Assembly (NCBI GenBank): GCA_963082875.1
Contig: OY720099.1
Span: 9,052,001-9,116,000, forward strand
DNA from: Corella eumyota
Taxonomy: Eukaryota; Chordata; Ascidiacea; Phlebobranchia; Corellidae
DNA length: 64,000 bases
Reading direction: 5' to 3'
Positions 1 to 24,842 of this stretch are shown one piece after another. The notes beneath the pieces were generated by a model that worked only from the letters and a program-made list of their open reading frames with translations, made no database searches and had not been told where the DNA came from. A program made the translations under genes and the position numbers. Numbering within the stretch: the stretch's first letter is position 1; each line of letters opens with the position of its first letter.

Positions 1-3000
1 TTTAGCAAACTCAAGCTTTTGTATGCTTATAAGTAAATACAGACAATGCACAATTTTATTAACAATTTAACATTAGGTTTATAATTGATGCATAAAAAAA
101 TAGAATGTTTAGTCAACAAAAAGTACGGTTTAAATTAAAATATGAGTTTTTTTTATAATAAATGAAACGTGAGAAAGGGTTATAGATGTTTTTGGGTTTC
201 ATTTGTGTTTTGTATAGTAATCTAGCTCAGTACTAAAAGTGTTTAGAGTCGGTATAATAAACATCAAACAGGAAGGATGTAAGTAAGGAATTGAATTGAC
301 GCTAGAGGCACTTAAATCTTGTTTTTGCTTTTTGCCTTGACTAGATCGTAGCCAAGATTATAGAAATTGGAAATTTGCAGATCTTATCAGCAGTTTAGGC
401 ATATTGGATAAACATTAAGTTGAATTTTATTTTAGTAGGATTCCGATAAGATACAGAAAATGTGTTTAGTCTAATAAGCCCTTAAAAATTTTAACTAAAT
501 AAAATTAAACGCCGTTTTACGTCCAAACTAAAGTCTTTTGTGCTTGTACTAAATCGATCGTAAATTAAATTTCTTTTGTTGAGTTAGTTCGTAGTCAAGT
601 TATTTTAAGTCAGCAAATAGTTAGGTAAGGTATTGAAAGGTTACGTCACCATATTTTGATGTCAATCAAATAAGAAACGTATTTTTATTTTTTGGAAATA
701 AACCAGTTGTGCGTGAAACAGTAATCTGATTTCAGTCATTAAATCGTTTGGCGGCAATGTGTGCAATTAACTACTTAGCATCTCGCTCGTATTTAATCAG
801 GCCCCGCGGCGCAAATGTCCTGGTCAGCAGCTCAGGTGGCTTTTAATAGTCAAAGTAATCGTGTTTTCGTTTTATTTTGATGTTTTGGGTTTACTATTTC
901 AATGTAATTGTATATGATGACTACTACTACTAAAGAAAACTAGGTTGCGCGAAAAAGGTTTTGCTTGTTTGGCGGTAAAACAGTATAGGATTAACCGTCA
1001 GCCTACCTGACTACGACTAACAGAAATTTATGCAGATTACAAGTTGTAATTGGTTAATAAGTGGGTAAAAAAAACCTGCCTATTGATGTTTTATTTTTAT
1101 AAACCTTAGTAAGATTATTCAAATACTTGTGGCAACAGAAATTTTTAACATTTGGCCAAAAATTTCAAGTACTATATAAGGAGAAAAATTGAACTTTTTA
1201 TTGAGGTTTTTTAGTTGGTTACGCTTAATTAACGCTTTAGCTAATGCGCCAGCTCATTAACTGTTTTGTTTTGCAGTTGTATTTAAATTCTGAAGGTTTA
1301 GTATTACTCGTTACTTTGCTCGAAGTATCAAGCGATCGATATTGTTGCTCAATTTACAAATATTTTTGCCTGCGAGTACGTATTAAATTGTGCAAATTTT
1401 AGAACTATTCCAATTATGTAGTCATAAGTGATATTATTTTTTACCGTTGGTTAGAGATGTGATCTTAGTACAAAAATAGATTTTTTTATTTGAAATGAAG
1501 GTATGTGTATGTTGTTTAGTTTGAGCTATGGTTTACTGAAAATAAAATAATAAAGTTAAGTTGTTCATGAACATTCCTTTTTAAGATTCGAGATAATAAA
1601 TTGGCAATTTTGATTTGTTTGTGAAGAACTTTAAGCCTTAAGTTAGTTAAATAAACAAAGTGCCAATATTCCCATTGTTAGATGATTAGAAGATTATAAA
1701 ACATCAAAAACTTTTAAAAATGTTTCTGTTACAACAATGCAGTCAAATATGCTCAAAATTTTGTATTTGTCAAGTCAAACAGCATTTTTACTCTAACTTT
1801 AGGCCTATTCAAAATCTTAAAACTCTCAAATATTAAAAAAGGAAGTATTAACTGAGTAAACAATATAGAACGATGTCGATTTTAATTAGCAGTCTTTGTG
1901 CCACACAAGAGATACAACAATCTTTGTGTATTCGGTTTGATTTAGGTCATGTAAAATATAACACCAGACATTTTGAATAAGTGGATAAAATGGACGTATT
2001 ACAAATGGGTTAAGAAGTACTTGTTGGTGTTGCACAAAGATCAAGTGATTTTAAAGATTCGTGGCATTTAAATTTGCAAGTCTAGACAGAGGTTTTTCGA
2101 GATCAGTTATCTTATTTTATCTGTTGTTGTATATTTCTTTTTTAGCATTTTCCATTCGTATATATTCTACTGCCTTAAAAAATGTTCTTTGAAATAAACT
2201 AGTTCAAGTTAAGGGTTCAATTTTTTATTTTTGTTTACATGTATTTTTGTAAAATCTTGGAATCTTTTTTAAACACAATGTTTCATTTTCGCAAACACTT
2301 AAATCGTAGACAAGATTTACCGCTAGTCCTTTTTAGGACATTAATCTTTTTTTCTGCGCGACTGATTTCGATCCCGCCTCCCTACGTCACCACTAAACTA
2401 ATTACGTCATCTATTCACCCGTCAATTACTGCCATTGTTGTGATAATCAGACTTTGAGCATTAAATTAAAAACGCCAGACAATCTCTTTGGGGAGATTCG
2501 ACTTTTTTATTCACATAATCACAGCATACAGGTGTACATTAAGTAGTCACGTGACTAGAGATACCTGTAGAGATTTGAAAACTTTAGAATTAAAAAAATG
2601 TTGTTAGTAATTCTATTTTGACCTTTTAAAACCCACTAAGTTTTTTGTTTAAGCAACTAGAAAATGTCATATATTTTTAACTTGCCTCTTTGCTAGCTTT
2701 AAAAGGCCACGAACCCAAGTTTTAACAACGCATACTGTTAAAATCAACATGTTATGTTTGCATATTATCTTCGCCCCAGTAGTTTCAAGTTTGCTTGTAG
2801 GCTTAAATTAGTATTTTGCTAATACTTCGCCCAGCCGGCAGGGCACGCTTACTAAAGGTTGGTAATGCTATTGTGTGTGCGAGATTTTACAAGCCAGTTC
2901 CTTCAACCTGTGGCGTACAACATTTTTTTTCTGTAATGTCAATATTTAACTTAAAATGTGGCTTTGTGGTTAATGTCAACTACGGTCGTTTAATATAAGG

Positions 3001-3556
3001 CTATTTTATTTTACAATGTGTAAACGTGTTAACTTTGTTCAGTGATCGTGAAGTTAAGTTCATAGCAGTCAGTTTAGAACCAAGCTTTAAGGCAGCATGT
3101 ATGATGTTTTTAGACTATGTTGAAGTAGTCAGGCCATTTATTATGAATCAAGATTTCCAGATTAGACTCACAAGCAAACAAATTTAATTGTAAAGTTAAG
3201 CAAAATTAAATTAGTGTTTTTAATAATTTAGAAACAATTTAGTTCCAACTTTGTACATTTTATTACGACAACATTCAATCACTAAATGGTGTTAATATAA
3301 TTTTTTGGGCTATTGTAAATAGTTCAAATATCAAACAATTAACCAAATATTTTACTATTATTTGAATAAATGTGATTAAATAAAACCGCGTCATTATTTT
3401 CTAATTGCCTTAATAATCTTTTGTTTATATTTCAGAATTGTATGCAATCCCCTTTCATTTATGCAATCCCCTTTCATTTACATTTTAGCTTGTTTTTATG
3501 TGCAATGTAACCGCCCTTTAAGTAAGTCCACACAAATCTAAACCTGCAGTCGCGAA
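1..3556. other. Upstream noncoding region of the KANK gene
   Basis: No convincing coding exon is seen here; open frames at 2239-2457 and 2816-2998 are short and match nothing I know. A slightly G+C-richer patch lies at about 780-840. An exact TCACGTGA palindrome is at 2547-2554. Just before the KANK start there is a 19 bp perfect tandem duplication (3441-3478), and AG acceptor-like sites follow T-rich stretches near 3435 and 3488, so a cis- or trans-spliced leader could join there. Promoter and 5' leader of KANK are probably in this stretch, but I cannot place them. Confidence 0.5.
3441..3478. repeat. 19 bp tandem duplication before the KANK start
   Basis: Two identical adjacent copies of a 19 bp unit that begins TATGCAATCC and ends TTCATT. 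They sit about 80 bp upstream of the KANK initiation codon and just after a possible splice acceptor. Confidence 0.85.
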
Positions 3557-15658
<12,102 letters not shown>

Positions 15659-15971
15659 AATTGTTAACAATTCATTCCATTACTAACTTATTTAATTATT
15701 TGTAATTTTATTTAAATCTTTCATAACCAATACGTTTTTGGTGTGTTTAAACAAACCTAAAATGGTGTATCATATATATTTTTCCATTTTAACAATTGTT
15801 TTAGTAATCTTTGGGTTATAAATTAAATATAATTTTTGTATGATTAGTCCTACTCCGAAATGTCTCAAATCGTGAAAAGTCATCAACAAAGTGTTCTTTA
15901 ATATCCTGCCGTTTACCGTCTACAAAATCTGACAAAATGTTTTTTGACATATATTGTCAGTCTGACACCTC

Positions 15972-15977
15972 AATAAA
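15972..15977 (+). terminator. Polyadenylation signal for KANK
   Basis: AATAAA, the first canonical hexamer downstream of the KANK stop, about 314 bp after it. Confidence 0.55.
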
Positions 15978-16240
15978 ATTGTGTAAAATATTCTTAAAAC
16001 ATTTTTGTAGCAAATTTTATCTTTATATCTAATAAATTAGTGTCTTACTTTAACTTGTCTGTATTTTATTGTTGCCAATCGTTACAATACTTTATGCGCT
16101 CGTTTTTTACCGCTGGACGGCAAATTTTGTATATTTGTTACCGCTTTGTTTTAAAGGTAATCATATGCTTTATCGCTAAAGTAGATTTAAAACTTTTGAC
16201 TTCTTTCTTTTAAATATGTTTTTTTAAAGGAATGCATTAC

Positions 16241-16503
16241 ATCTTATTTTAAAAAATGTTGGTACATTTATTTTATATTCGAAATAAAACTGTACGCATA
16301 TTTTATTGAAAATTTTAAGTACAAATCTGCTAATTATTTTAATTTTCTATACTGGAAAATGATTAACATAAAAAACCAGGTTAACATATTTTTATCTTTT
16401 TAAAAAAAATGTTGGTACATTTATTTTATATTCGCAATAAAACTGTATGCATATTTTATTTTAAAATGTGAAGTACAAATCTGCTAATTATTTTAATTTT
16501 CTA
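16241..16503. repeat. Tandem duplication with 153 bp period
   Basis: Two copies of about 109 bp (16241-16349 and 16394-16503), both containing TGTTGGTACATTTATTTTAT and later TACAAATCTGCTAATTATTT. They differ by a handful of substitutions and short length changes in A/T runs, so the duplication is not very recent. Function unknown; it lies beyond the KANK 3' end. Confidence 0.88.
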
Positions 16504-16682
16504 GCTCTTTGGTTATAAGAAAGTTAAAATTTAATTTAATTACTCATTAATTTACGAACTTGGCTTCAGTACCCCCTACCGCTCTTTTCAAAAATGTTTT
16601 TTTTACGTTTCGCCGGTATCTAGCTTGTCATATCAGGTATTTACATTTACAAATAAACTCCTTTCTTAAACCAACTTACTAG

Positions 16683-16745
16683 CTTAACTCGTAAGGCGCT
16701 GTACTACAAATCTGTAAGCTTGGGTTCGAATCCGACTGCAGGATT
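16683..16745 (+). repeat. tRNA-like sequence (SINE head or tRNA relic)
   Basis: Contains an A-box-like TAGCTTAACTCGTAAGG and, about 40 bp later, a perfect B box GGTTCGAATCC, the internal promoter layout of tRNA genes. The stems pair poorly, so it is more likely a tRNA-derived SINE head or decayed tRNA than an active tRNA. Confidence 0.45.
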
Positions 16746-16992
16746 AGTTTCATGTTTAAAAATTAAAACTTGTGAATTTAATTGTGTATTCAGTTAACGT
16801 AGTTAAGTTTTTTTTAACAGCCAGTTCGTTTGGGAAATCAAAAAAAATCAACCCAGGTTTGTCTGGGTTGGGATTCAATCCGAGTACCTAGCGATTTGTA
16901 ACGTGACGACTTCCAACTTCTGCTACCAAGGGGTCTCACGACTGAAATATTATTAAAAATACAAATATTTTTTTCAACTATTTCGTAATATC

Positions 16993-17056
16993 GATTGCCA
17001 CGGCGGGATTTCAACCGAGCTACTTAAAACACCGACGCTTTGACCGCAATGCCATC
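16993..17056 (-). repeat. tRNA-like sequence, reverse strand
   Basis: On the minus strand an A-box-like TGGCATTGCGGTCAAAGCG is followed by the B-box-like GGTTGAAATCC. Similar layout to the sequence at 16683-16745. Probably a tRNA-derived repeat relic. Confidence 0.35.
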
Positions 17057-18969
17057 GTTACAGCTGTCAAACATTCCTTTACGTACATTTTTTGTTCAAG
17101 ACTGTTTTTAATAGTGTTGGTAAGCAAATAACCATTGGCACATTTTTTTGGCAAAATTACTAAAAAAGTGGTAAGATTGCAATAACTGCAGAGTAATTTA
17201 ATTTTATTAAGTTATTAAAGCGAATAAAGCGTAAACATCACAACAGTAAAACTACGCAAAAAAGGAAAAGTCGGATGAACTTTACAGCGAAAACTTTAAT
17301 TATAATTTCAGTAAAAAAATTTATATAAAATTTGTTTAGCATTTTGATTGAATTATCACTACTCCAACCAAACGCGCGCAAAAAATAAATTGGCCGGACG
17401 CAAAATTGAATTTCACAAAATAAACACAATGTACATTATAAACATGCGGAAAAGATAACAGGTAATTTAAACGATGTGTAATTAAGTGTTGTACATATTA
17501 CAAAAAAAAAATGAAATGGAACTTTACATGTGAGTAGAGTTTTATGTTAATATGTGATTGGTATCCCCAATACTCCCGAAAACTAAAATTTTAATAACGA
17601 CATTTACCAAAAGTTTGGTCAAAATTTTTTTTCAAAAATTAGGGATATTTTTTTTAGTAAAACTACGGGTATTTAAAATAATTATATGGTGAACTAGAGA
17701 AATTTTTTTTTGTTATAACTAGGACATTTAAATATTGTTAGGAGAATAGTAAAGTAGCTTTAATAACGCAAAATTAATCCAGTTTTACTACAGCGAACAA
17801 CTTGCAAATAAGCGAAAAATCAATTATTCATCGAACATCCAGATTTCGTTTTCTGCAAAAAAAAAACAAGCTGTAGTTCAAACACAATGTTAACATACAG
17901 TAAAAACAATTTAAATTATTTTGTTTGTTTTTTTAGTGTAAAATTTAGTCTGTTAAAATTTAGAATTGGGTTTTGTGACCAAGTCATGTTGTACTGTGTC
18001 GTGTCGTGTCGTTCAAAATTTGAGCATGTTTTAAATCATAAATTTGACTTCTTAATTTTTCCCGTTACTTATATTTTATTAAAACATTAATAAAAAATAA
18101 TTCTCAAGCATATATGTATAGCCCAAGAAACTAACATTACAATCTATATGACGTATATGCCAATTACTATAATAGCGTGTTGCTATAATTATTAGGCAGG
18201 AAATGACGTCAATACAAATATAACATTTACATTAACGAGTGCAACACACATTAAAAAAATTCAAGACAAAATAAATAAACTTAAGTATTTTTTTTAAAAA
18301 TGTGATTAATTATTTTAAACAAAACTGCTAAAATCGTAATATTGTTGTGTTAAATGTGTAATTTAAACATGCATTTACTTGGGATTTGTAGATTATCTTA
18401 TATTTTAGTGATGGCAATAACCGAGTTTGTTATTAAACCAAATGAAATGTTTTCTTTTAGCAGCTACAACAATTCTGTTTAATCAAAACAATAAAATGCT
18501 CTCCTAACCACTTCATGTTATATATATTTGTTATCATAAGCCAGTTAAACTAGATGCCATACCTAATAAGACAAAGTGTCGCATTATCAAAGGTATGTTT
18601 GGCCACATAAACAGTGTACAAAAAAATTTGATTTTAGATTTTAAGAAACGCACATATGTTTTATACCACTTGAATTTGTTTAAACTACAACTAACCCAAA
18701 ATATTTAATCTCCTTCCCTTGAACTCCATTATCTAAACCCCTACGTTTAAAATTATCATCTCGGTTAAGAAACTGGGGTTCAAATATATGAAGTTTAAAT
18801 GCATAGAAATAAAATGTAAGACTTTTACATAAAAGGCTTTGTTGGGATTTTATATTAAGGGTTTTTTTAATGTAAGGGGTTCAGTATTAAGAAAAATATT
18901 AAAAAATGTTTAAAATAAAAGTTCAGAAAAAGGGTGAAATAAATTAAAAAGAGCCCATACATAAGGGGT

Positions 18970-21639
18970 TTAAATGTTCGTACTTACTTCACATGAAATT
19001 CCAAATTTGGAAGTAAAGGTGACAGGACATTTAAGTTTGTGGCCGCTTCTTTGATCAAAACTCTGACAGATTTGAATAGGTGGTGAGTAGAGGTGAAGAC
19101 TGCAAGCTTGTTCGGTGTGAGATTTGTTTTCAACGCGGTGAAGACCCAAGGAATCTAAAAATTAAAAATCAGTAAAAAAAACTAATAGTCTAAAAATTAA
19201 CTTCAAACTAAAGTTATAAACCAAGTCAACTGCAAAAAACAAATACATTTTGTAAAACAGTAAAAACAATGTTTAAAACAAACCGAACATGTAAAAATAT
19301 ACAAATACGTAAATTTGTATTTTATAATTACCTATTTACTTTTAAATGTATGTTTAATAAGTTCGACGAGGCTTAGATTTTACTGCCTAAAATTTAATAA
19401 AATATATTTTATAGTTTGTGTGCCTTATAATAAATCAGCATTATGCTCTGTACATGTATAAAGTAAATACACGACAATCAATATACCCAAACTTTAAATT
19501 AACACTTGTAACTATTTTAGTATATTAGAACTTGTATAAATCTTCAAATTACCGTTTATATAAGCAACTTCATCTCTCACATATGAAACAGATTCAATAG
19601 GTATCATTGGGTCTCTTTTCTTGTTTTTATTAGGCCACTGAAACTTGGTTTCTGTAAGAGATCCGCTAAGGATTTTCATAAAGCAGTGGGAGTCGGCATG
19701 GTCGTGTATACAACTATAAACAAAGCATTTTAAGTTTTTTAATGATACAAGTAACAACAACGTAAAGCCCTTATAAAGGCGATTTTGGGCTAAAGTATAA
19801 ACAAAAGGCATTTTATTTTTAAGTTAAAAATTAATAAAGTAAAAATAACTCTAAATGTTTCATTATTGTAATGAATGCGAAATATTATCTGCAACTGAAT
19901 GTTACGATTTAATAATAGTCATTAAAGCCTAAAACTTAAATGTTATATATTTAATTTAAGTGAATTGTTTTTTACCCTTCTACGCAAACATAATTTAGCT
20001 TTAATATAATTTAAAATATTAAGTTACATTAAATTTAATATATTTTGGTGTATTAAGCAATTAAATTTTTATTGCAACGGCGGGCGTATTTTTGACATTT
20101 AAGGCCAAGTAAATTCATATTTTTTAGCCCCAATAACTCATTTGACATTGTATCGCAAATAATAAACGTCAAGGCAAAAAAATAAATTGCATTTTTATGA
20201 AAGGGGCGTTGCGTGTATGCATAAGCCTAATTGGTTAATGGTTTAAAGGACGTTTAATTTCAGCCAATCAAGGGTAGGTGTGCTTTGGGCCAATTAAGTT
20301 TGTTTTAAACAGACCTAGTGTCTACAAGAAAAACCACGACCAATAAAAATGTAAGTTCATTGGGCAAAGGTATTAAGTTGACCTCGAATTTCTAGGTAAG
20401 GTATGGTTAGGCAAACAGTAAACGCCAGTGTTAGCGTGTAACTATTAAACCACGTGTTAAATTTCAAGCGATGAAATATTAGCTTGACATTTCTCATGGC
20501 AACCCTCTGTGGGAAAACTCGTCATTTCTTAGATTAAATCTGGGAAAAAATGGGGTGGTATAGACGAAGCGTCTTTGTTATCTTGCAAACAATCTATGTT
20601 TTAATTTTGAGGTAACAACAATATGTGAGTGCCTTACCTGCCTTGTCCCTCTGACCAACAAATTAATATCAAGTTGAATTTGCCGTTTCCTTCGTTAATC
20701 AAGTTACGAGTGTATCTGCAAACAAAAAGAGATAAGGTTATCACAAATCAGTTAAAAACAAAATCTAGTAAAATATTTTAGCAATTGTTTTTTGGCATGC
20801 CAATATTTACCCTATGCTAGGGTTACATTTTTCCAATACACTTATTGCCCAATTTAAAAAAAGTTAAAGCAGGATGTGGTATAGAGAATGGGATAAACCA
20901 CATTGTATTAAAAGTTAATGAAGCCTAAAAAAATTGTTTTTATTAATAGCAGTCACGGTTACCAGCCCTGAACTACATTTAAACCGCTTTCTTTGCCCTA
21001 TGGGTATATATTTTCTTAAAATGCGTGTTTTTAACGTTAAAAAACCCAAAGACTAAATGACTTTTTCACGAGCTAAAAACGCTATGATAAATTACAAATA
21101 TTTTCACTAACGTAAGTGATTTCAAATACCAAAATATTTGTAATAAACATATTAAAATATTGATATTTTATATTGATGTGTATGTTGTGATAAAAGTTTT
21201 GTTCCACAATAGCAACCTGATTTCGCAGACAATAATTAAATAAGTTATTTTGAGCCTTTTTTGGCATTTTCTGATAATGATGTTGTTGTCGTGGGATCAT
21301 TGTTGTAAATATAATTTCCCTTTGTAAATGTGTTTTGGCGTTTTTTGCGTATATGGTATTTACCAGTTTTTAATTAATAACTAGAATAAAAGTTTGGTAC
21401 ATTTACTTGTGCGCATCAAATGTGGCAAATTGTTGCCACTCGTCGTTACTTGCTTGATAGCTTCTCATGTAACGTCTAACTTCTTCCACGTCAATTTCAT
21501 TTTCTTCAAATATTTCCGTTAAGCCAGCAACTAAAATGTTTAAATTGCTTGGCTTGGGTAGCTTTTTGACGTGTCCTTTTGAAAACCGTATAGTCATAGT
21601 ATCAATGGGAATTACGTTGGTAGAATCGACTGACGTCAT
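18970..21639 (-). CDS. CDO1: Cysteine dioxygenase type 1
   Basis: Cytosolic non-haem iron enzyme that oxidises L-cysteine with O2 to cysteine sulfinate, the first step to taurine and sulfate. Four exons on the minus strand: 21407-21639, 20638-20715, 19553-19713, 18970-19154, giving 218 residues (human 200; the extra length is a 21-residue N-terminal excess, two inserted residues and a short tail). The cupin iron ligands are present: H107 and H109 in [10 protein letters not shown] and H163 in LGLHRVEN. C114 and Y180 (LHLYSPP) correspond to the Cys93-Tyr157 pair that forms the thioether cofactor in mammals, and R81 (YTRN) to the substrate-binding Arg60. All key residues are kept, so the enzyme should be active. 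The start codon is embedded in a TGACGTCA palindrome. The last exon could alternatively be spliced at GTAAGT near 18983; reading through gives a short STNI tail. Confidence 0.95.
20546..20573. repeat. Short repeat fragment GGGTGGTATAGA
   Basis: GGGAAAAAATGGGGTGGTAT followed by AGACGAAGCG resembles 43637-43667 (AGGAAAAATAGGGTGGTATA then GATGCG), where it flanks a tRNA-like repeat. Probably the flank or tail of the same SINE family. In a CDO1 intron. Confidence 0.35.
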
Positions 21640-23777
21640 GTTTTATATAGTTTTCTTACGTCCTGTACAATAATACTAATACTGTTATTTAAAACACATT
21701 TAATAAATATCAGATAAAGCTTGATCGATTTACTGTTTTAAACCTATATATATATATATACTGTATTTCATTTTACTAATTACAAAACATTTAAATAAAA
21801 AAAACATATGTTAGCATAGCAAAATAGCTGTAATTCTTAAAATAAATTAGTTTTTCCTTTTAGCATTCTCCTATTCAACTTAAAATTGTTCACAAGTGCT
21901 ACTTTCAATATGTTTTGACGCACAGTGATGACGTCAAACTAGGAAAGTACTTCTGTCCTGAAACTCCTTCGAAGCAATCGTTTTTTAAATATAGTGTGTT
22001 TTTTTTAAATCTGCCTTCAAACAAATATGTTAAACTAAACGCCCTAAGACTATATGACTTCACATCAAACTTTACCGTGTCTATAAATAGAGTTAGCGCG
22101 AATTTGAAGAGACTTATGCCAGTACATAATTTTTTTTCATATTAAAACAAAACTTATTGTGATCACAACAATCTTTAATCAACTTTATTATGCAATATAT
22201 ATAACTTTAAAGGTTAAAAAATGAAAATATTCTTATAACTACATTACATTTATTTATACGTTAATATAATTTAACTTACAAACTTTAAAGTATATTTTCA
22301 ACAAACACATTTCGTGTTTATTTATTGTATTGTTACTTATGCCTGTGATGTTAACAGTACCATGGTTTAGTTATTTTTTACTGATCAACACTGCTTTTTG
22401 TATTTTTTTCTCTAACCCTACATACTTTCTCTACATAAATGATTTAAAACTGAAAAATTAAACGTTAAATTGTTTAATATATTATTCATAAAGCAAACGT
22501 ATAACATGCGCATTACAGCCCGAACATAAAGAATCACTATTTTTACGCATTACCGATTACATGGTAAATGGTGTGACGTTTTCGCTTGACTAATTACATA
22601 CCACGAACAGCGAAATGGTATTTAGTACAACTAAAAACTACAGTGTTTTTTAATATTTAGTTTGTTACCCAACAAATCGATTTTTTTCTCTCAACAATTT
22701 ATAAATAAATATAATAGCTATAATTTTAATATTAAATGCTGTTTACTCGGTTTTGATTAATGAGCTTAAGTCACGTAGTCAAAAACAAAACGTTTTCTTC
22801 TAATGAGCTATTTTGACTGCCAAGTGAAATAACTTATTTTTAAATAGGCGACTGAAATCGGATCTAATAGAATAATGACTCTCGCCCATGCCCACGCCCA
22901 TTTTTTCGCCAATCAGCAGTGACTAAGTTTCATTTCCACAGGCGCTGTAAAGCCTAAATCCAAGTAATCTGTAAAACGCAAGCTTCCTACCTATTTAACT
23001 AGGCATATGGTAAAAAGTTTCTTGTATTTGCATTCTATGAGGAAGTAGTTTACAGGAAGAAAAACTAACCAGAGAAAGTGTCGAAAAATTTACTTTTTAA
23101 CATGCACTTATTTGAAAAACATAAACCCTTTTCGCTAAACTAAAAAAATACAAAATATCTTGTTATATAAAATCGCGTGTAATTCCATGGAACAAAGTTG
23201 AAAAATTAGTGTTTTCGACATATTACTTAAGAAAATGGAAATAACCCTCGCCTTGTCAAATTTTTACTTGAATAATTTACTGCGCTAGCAATTTTGAATT
23301 ACCTTTAAACTGGCTTTCCTGAACCAACAAAAATAAAAAATGCTTATTTGTGGCGTGACTAAAATTCAACATTGTGAGTTTCTCTTTACTATCGCGTAAT
23401 AATAAATTGATAACATCACAGTTAAACCATAGATATTACATTACTGTAATGTAATATCTATGGTTAACTGTAAAAAATATTAAATTTTTACCAACTGCAT
23501 ATATATTAAATTTCATTTATTTCTAATTAAAATATTATGAAATAAAAAAGACAAGTTTTTAAAATTACCATACTTTGGATATATTTATGTGTTGTATATT
23601 TATTGCGTAATTTATTTATCTGGACTAAATTGAGGATAACTTGTGCCAAAGTGCACGTTGTTAAAAAATCATTGGCGCGAGGTGACGCTATTTTGTGTTA
23701 TCCCAATTTTATCATTTCTTTAACCTTATAATAGTTTCATAGTAAACTGACGTAAAAAATATACGATATATATAAAA
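21640..23777. other. CDO1/eIF3f divergent intergenic region
   Basis: About 2.1 kb between two divergent genes, presumably containing both promoters. It holds a TGACGTCA at 21929-21936 close to CDO1, a short TA microsatellite at about 21745-21760, and a long palindrome at 23420-23472. The open frame at 21915-22145 is not supported by any family. Confidence 0.55.
23420..23472. repeat. Near-perfect 50 bp palindrome
   Basis: Left arm CAGTTAAACCATAGATATTA and right arm TAATATCTATGGTTAACTG are inverted copies; each arm is about 25 bp with one extra A on the left and a two- to three-base centre. It could form a hairpin or cruciform. It lies about 300 bp upstream of the eIF3f start. It may be a remnant of a short inverted-repeat element. 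Confidence 0.85.
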
Positions 23778-24626
23778 ATGGCAGATGGTAGAAAAGTAAA
23801 AATCCACCCGGTGGTTCTATTTGCAATCATCGACTCCTTCGAACGAAGAAAAGAAGATGCTAAAAGAGTTATTGGAACACTGCTCGGAACGGTTGATGCA
23901 AATGCCGTCACAGTAACGAACACGTTCTGCGTTCCACACACGGAATCGGAAGACGAAGTTGCCTTTGACATGGAGTTTGCTCGTAATATGTACGACCTTC
24001 ATCGCAAAGTTAACCCAAGCGAAACTATTGTGGGATGGTATGCAACTGGACAGGAAATTACTGAACATTCTGTTTTAATTCACGAATATTACAGCAGAGA
24101 AAGTAAGTCTCCTATTCACTTAACAGTAGATACAGACTTAAGGGAGGGGGAAGTTGGATTTAAAGCTTATATAAGTACATCTATTGGAGTTCCTGATAAA
24201 ACACAGGGTATGATGTTCACACCTGTTGCAGCTCTTGTTGATTACTATAATGCCGAACGTGTTGGCATGGACAGAATTAATCAAGGCACAAAGTCACGTG
24301 GAAACCTGGTTTCAATGCAATCCGAATACGAAAATGTATTAGAATCTACTAAAACACTTCTTGATATGCTTGATTCTGTTCAATCCTATGTTGAAAAAGT
24401 AGTGTCAGGAAATGAGAAAATGGATTCAAAAATTGGTCGTTTTTTAATGGGTTTGGTCAGCACAGTTCCCCACATAGAAGAGGGGGAATTTGATGCAATG
24501 TTAAACAACAATATCAACGACTTGCTGATGGTGCGTTACTTAACAAATGTTGTGAAATCACAAGTTGCGCTGAATGAAAAACTGGTAAATACAACAGTTA
24601 TACCAACAGGAGCATTGCTTTCATAA
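23778..24626 (+). CDS. EIF3F: Eukaryotic translation initiation factor 3 subunit F
   Basis: Subunit of the eIF3 complex that organises the 43S preinitiation complex in the cytoplasm. Single uninterrupted exon, 282 residues. The MPN domain covers about residues 7-140, with family signatures RVIGTLLGTVD, ESEDEVAFDMEFARNMY, GWYATGQEITEHS and IHEYYSRE. The canonical JAMM zinc ligands of active MPN proteases are not present as a full set, as in other eIF3f proteins. The C-terminal half ends with NINDLLMVRYLTNVVKSQ and ALNEKLVN, strongly conserved in the family. The human protein has a long Pro/Ala N-terminal extension that is absent here. The lack of introns stands out among its intron-rich neighbours, but the frame is intact and conserved, so it is a working gene rather than a processed pseudogene. 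It may share a transcript with the downstream J-protein gene. Confidence 0.97.
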   Translation: MADGRKVKIHPVVLFAIIDSFERRKEDAKRVIGTLLGTVDANAVTVTNTFCVPHTESEDEVAFDMEFARNMYDLHRKVNPSETIVGWYATGQEITEHSVLIHEYYSRESKSPIHLTVDTDLREGEVGFKAYISTSIGVPDKTQGMMFTPVAALVDYYNAERVGMDRINQGTKSRGNLVSMQSEYENVLESTKTLLDMLDSVQSYVEKVVSGNEKMDSKIGRFLMGLVSTVPHIEEGEFDAMLNNNINDLLMVRYLTNVVKSQVALNEKLVNTTVIPTGALLS

Positions 24627-24697
24627 TGTGACATTTTTCGACAATTAATTTTCTACAGTGTGTGCTAAAAAGTATCTGTTTAACTGTATCATAATTA

Positions 24698-24703
24698 AAT
24701 AAA
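24698..24703 (+). terminator. Polyadenylation signal for eIF3f
   Basis: AATAAA 72 bp after the eIF3f stop. It lies between two same-direction genes. Confidence 0.7.
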
Positions 24704-24842
24704 GTTAACTGGTAAAGTATTTTACCTGCTCATAAATAAATTGACAGTTTTATTTTTATGGAATTTATTAAATAATGTAAAATGTAACAAAAATAAATAA
24801 ATTATACCGCACAAAAACCATAAAAAATGTTTTTTAAAAATT

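Larger units (their letters stand above)
15659..18969. other. KANK/CDO1 convergent intergenic region
   Basis: The 3' ends of KANK and CDO1 face each other across 3.3 kb. It contains the KANK polyadenylation signal, a tandem duplication at 16241-16503, two tRNA-like stretches at about 16683-16745 and 16993-17056, and a TGACGTCA at 18204-18211. No coding exon is recognised. Confidence 0.6.

Noticed and set aside
16683-16745. A functional tRNA gene
   Set aside because: A and B boxes are good but the T and acceptor stems do not pair properly; listed as tRNA-like repeat instead.
21915-22145. 76-codon open frame between CDO1 and eIF3f
   Set aside because: Starts at a TGACGTCA-bearing stretch but has no homologue I can name and no clear splice partners.
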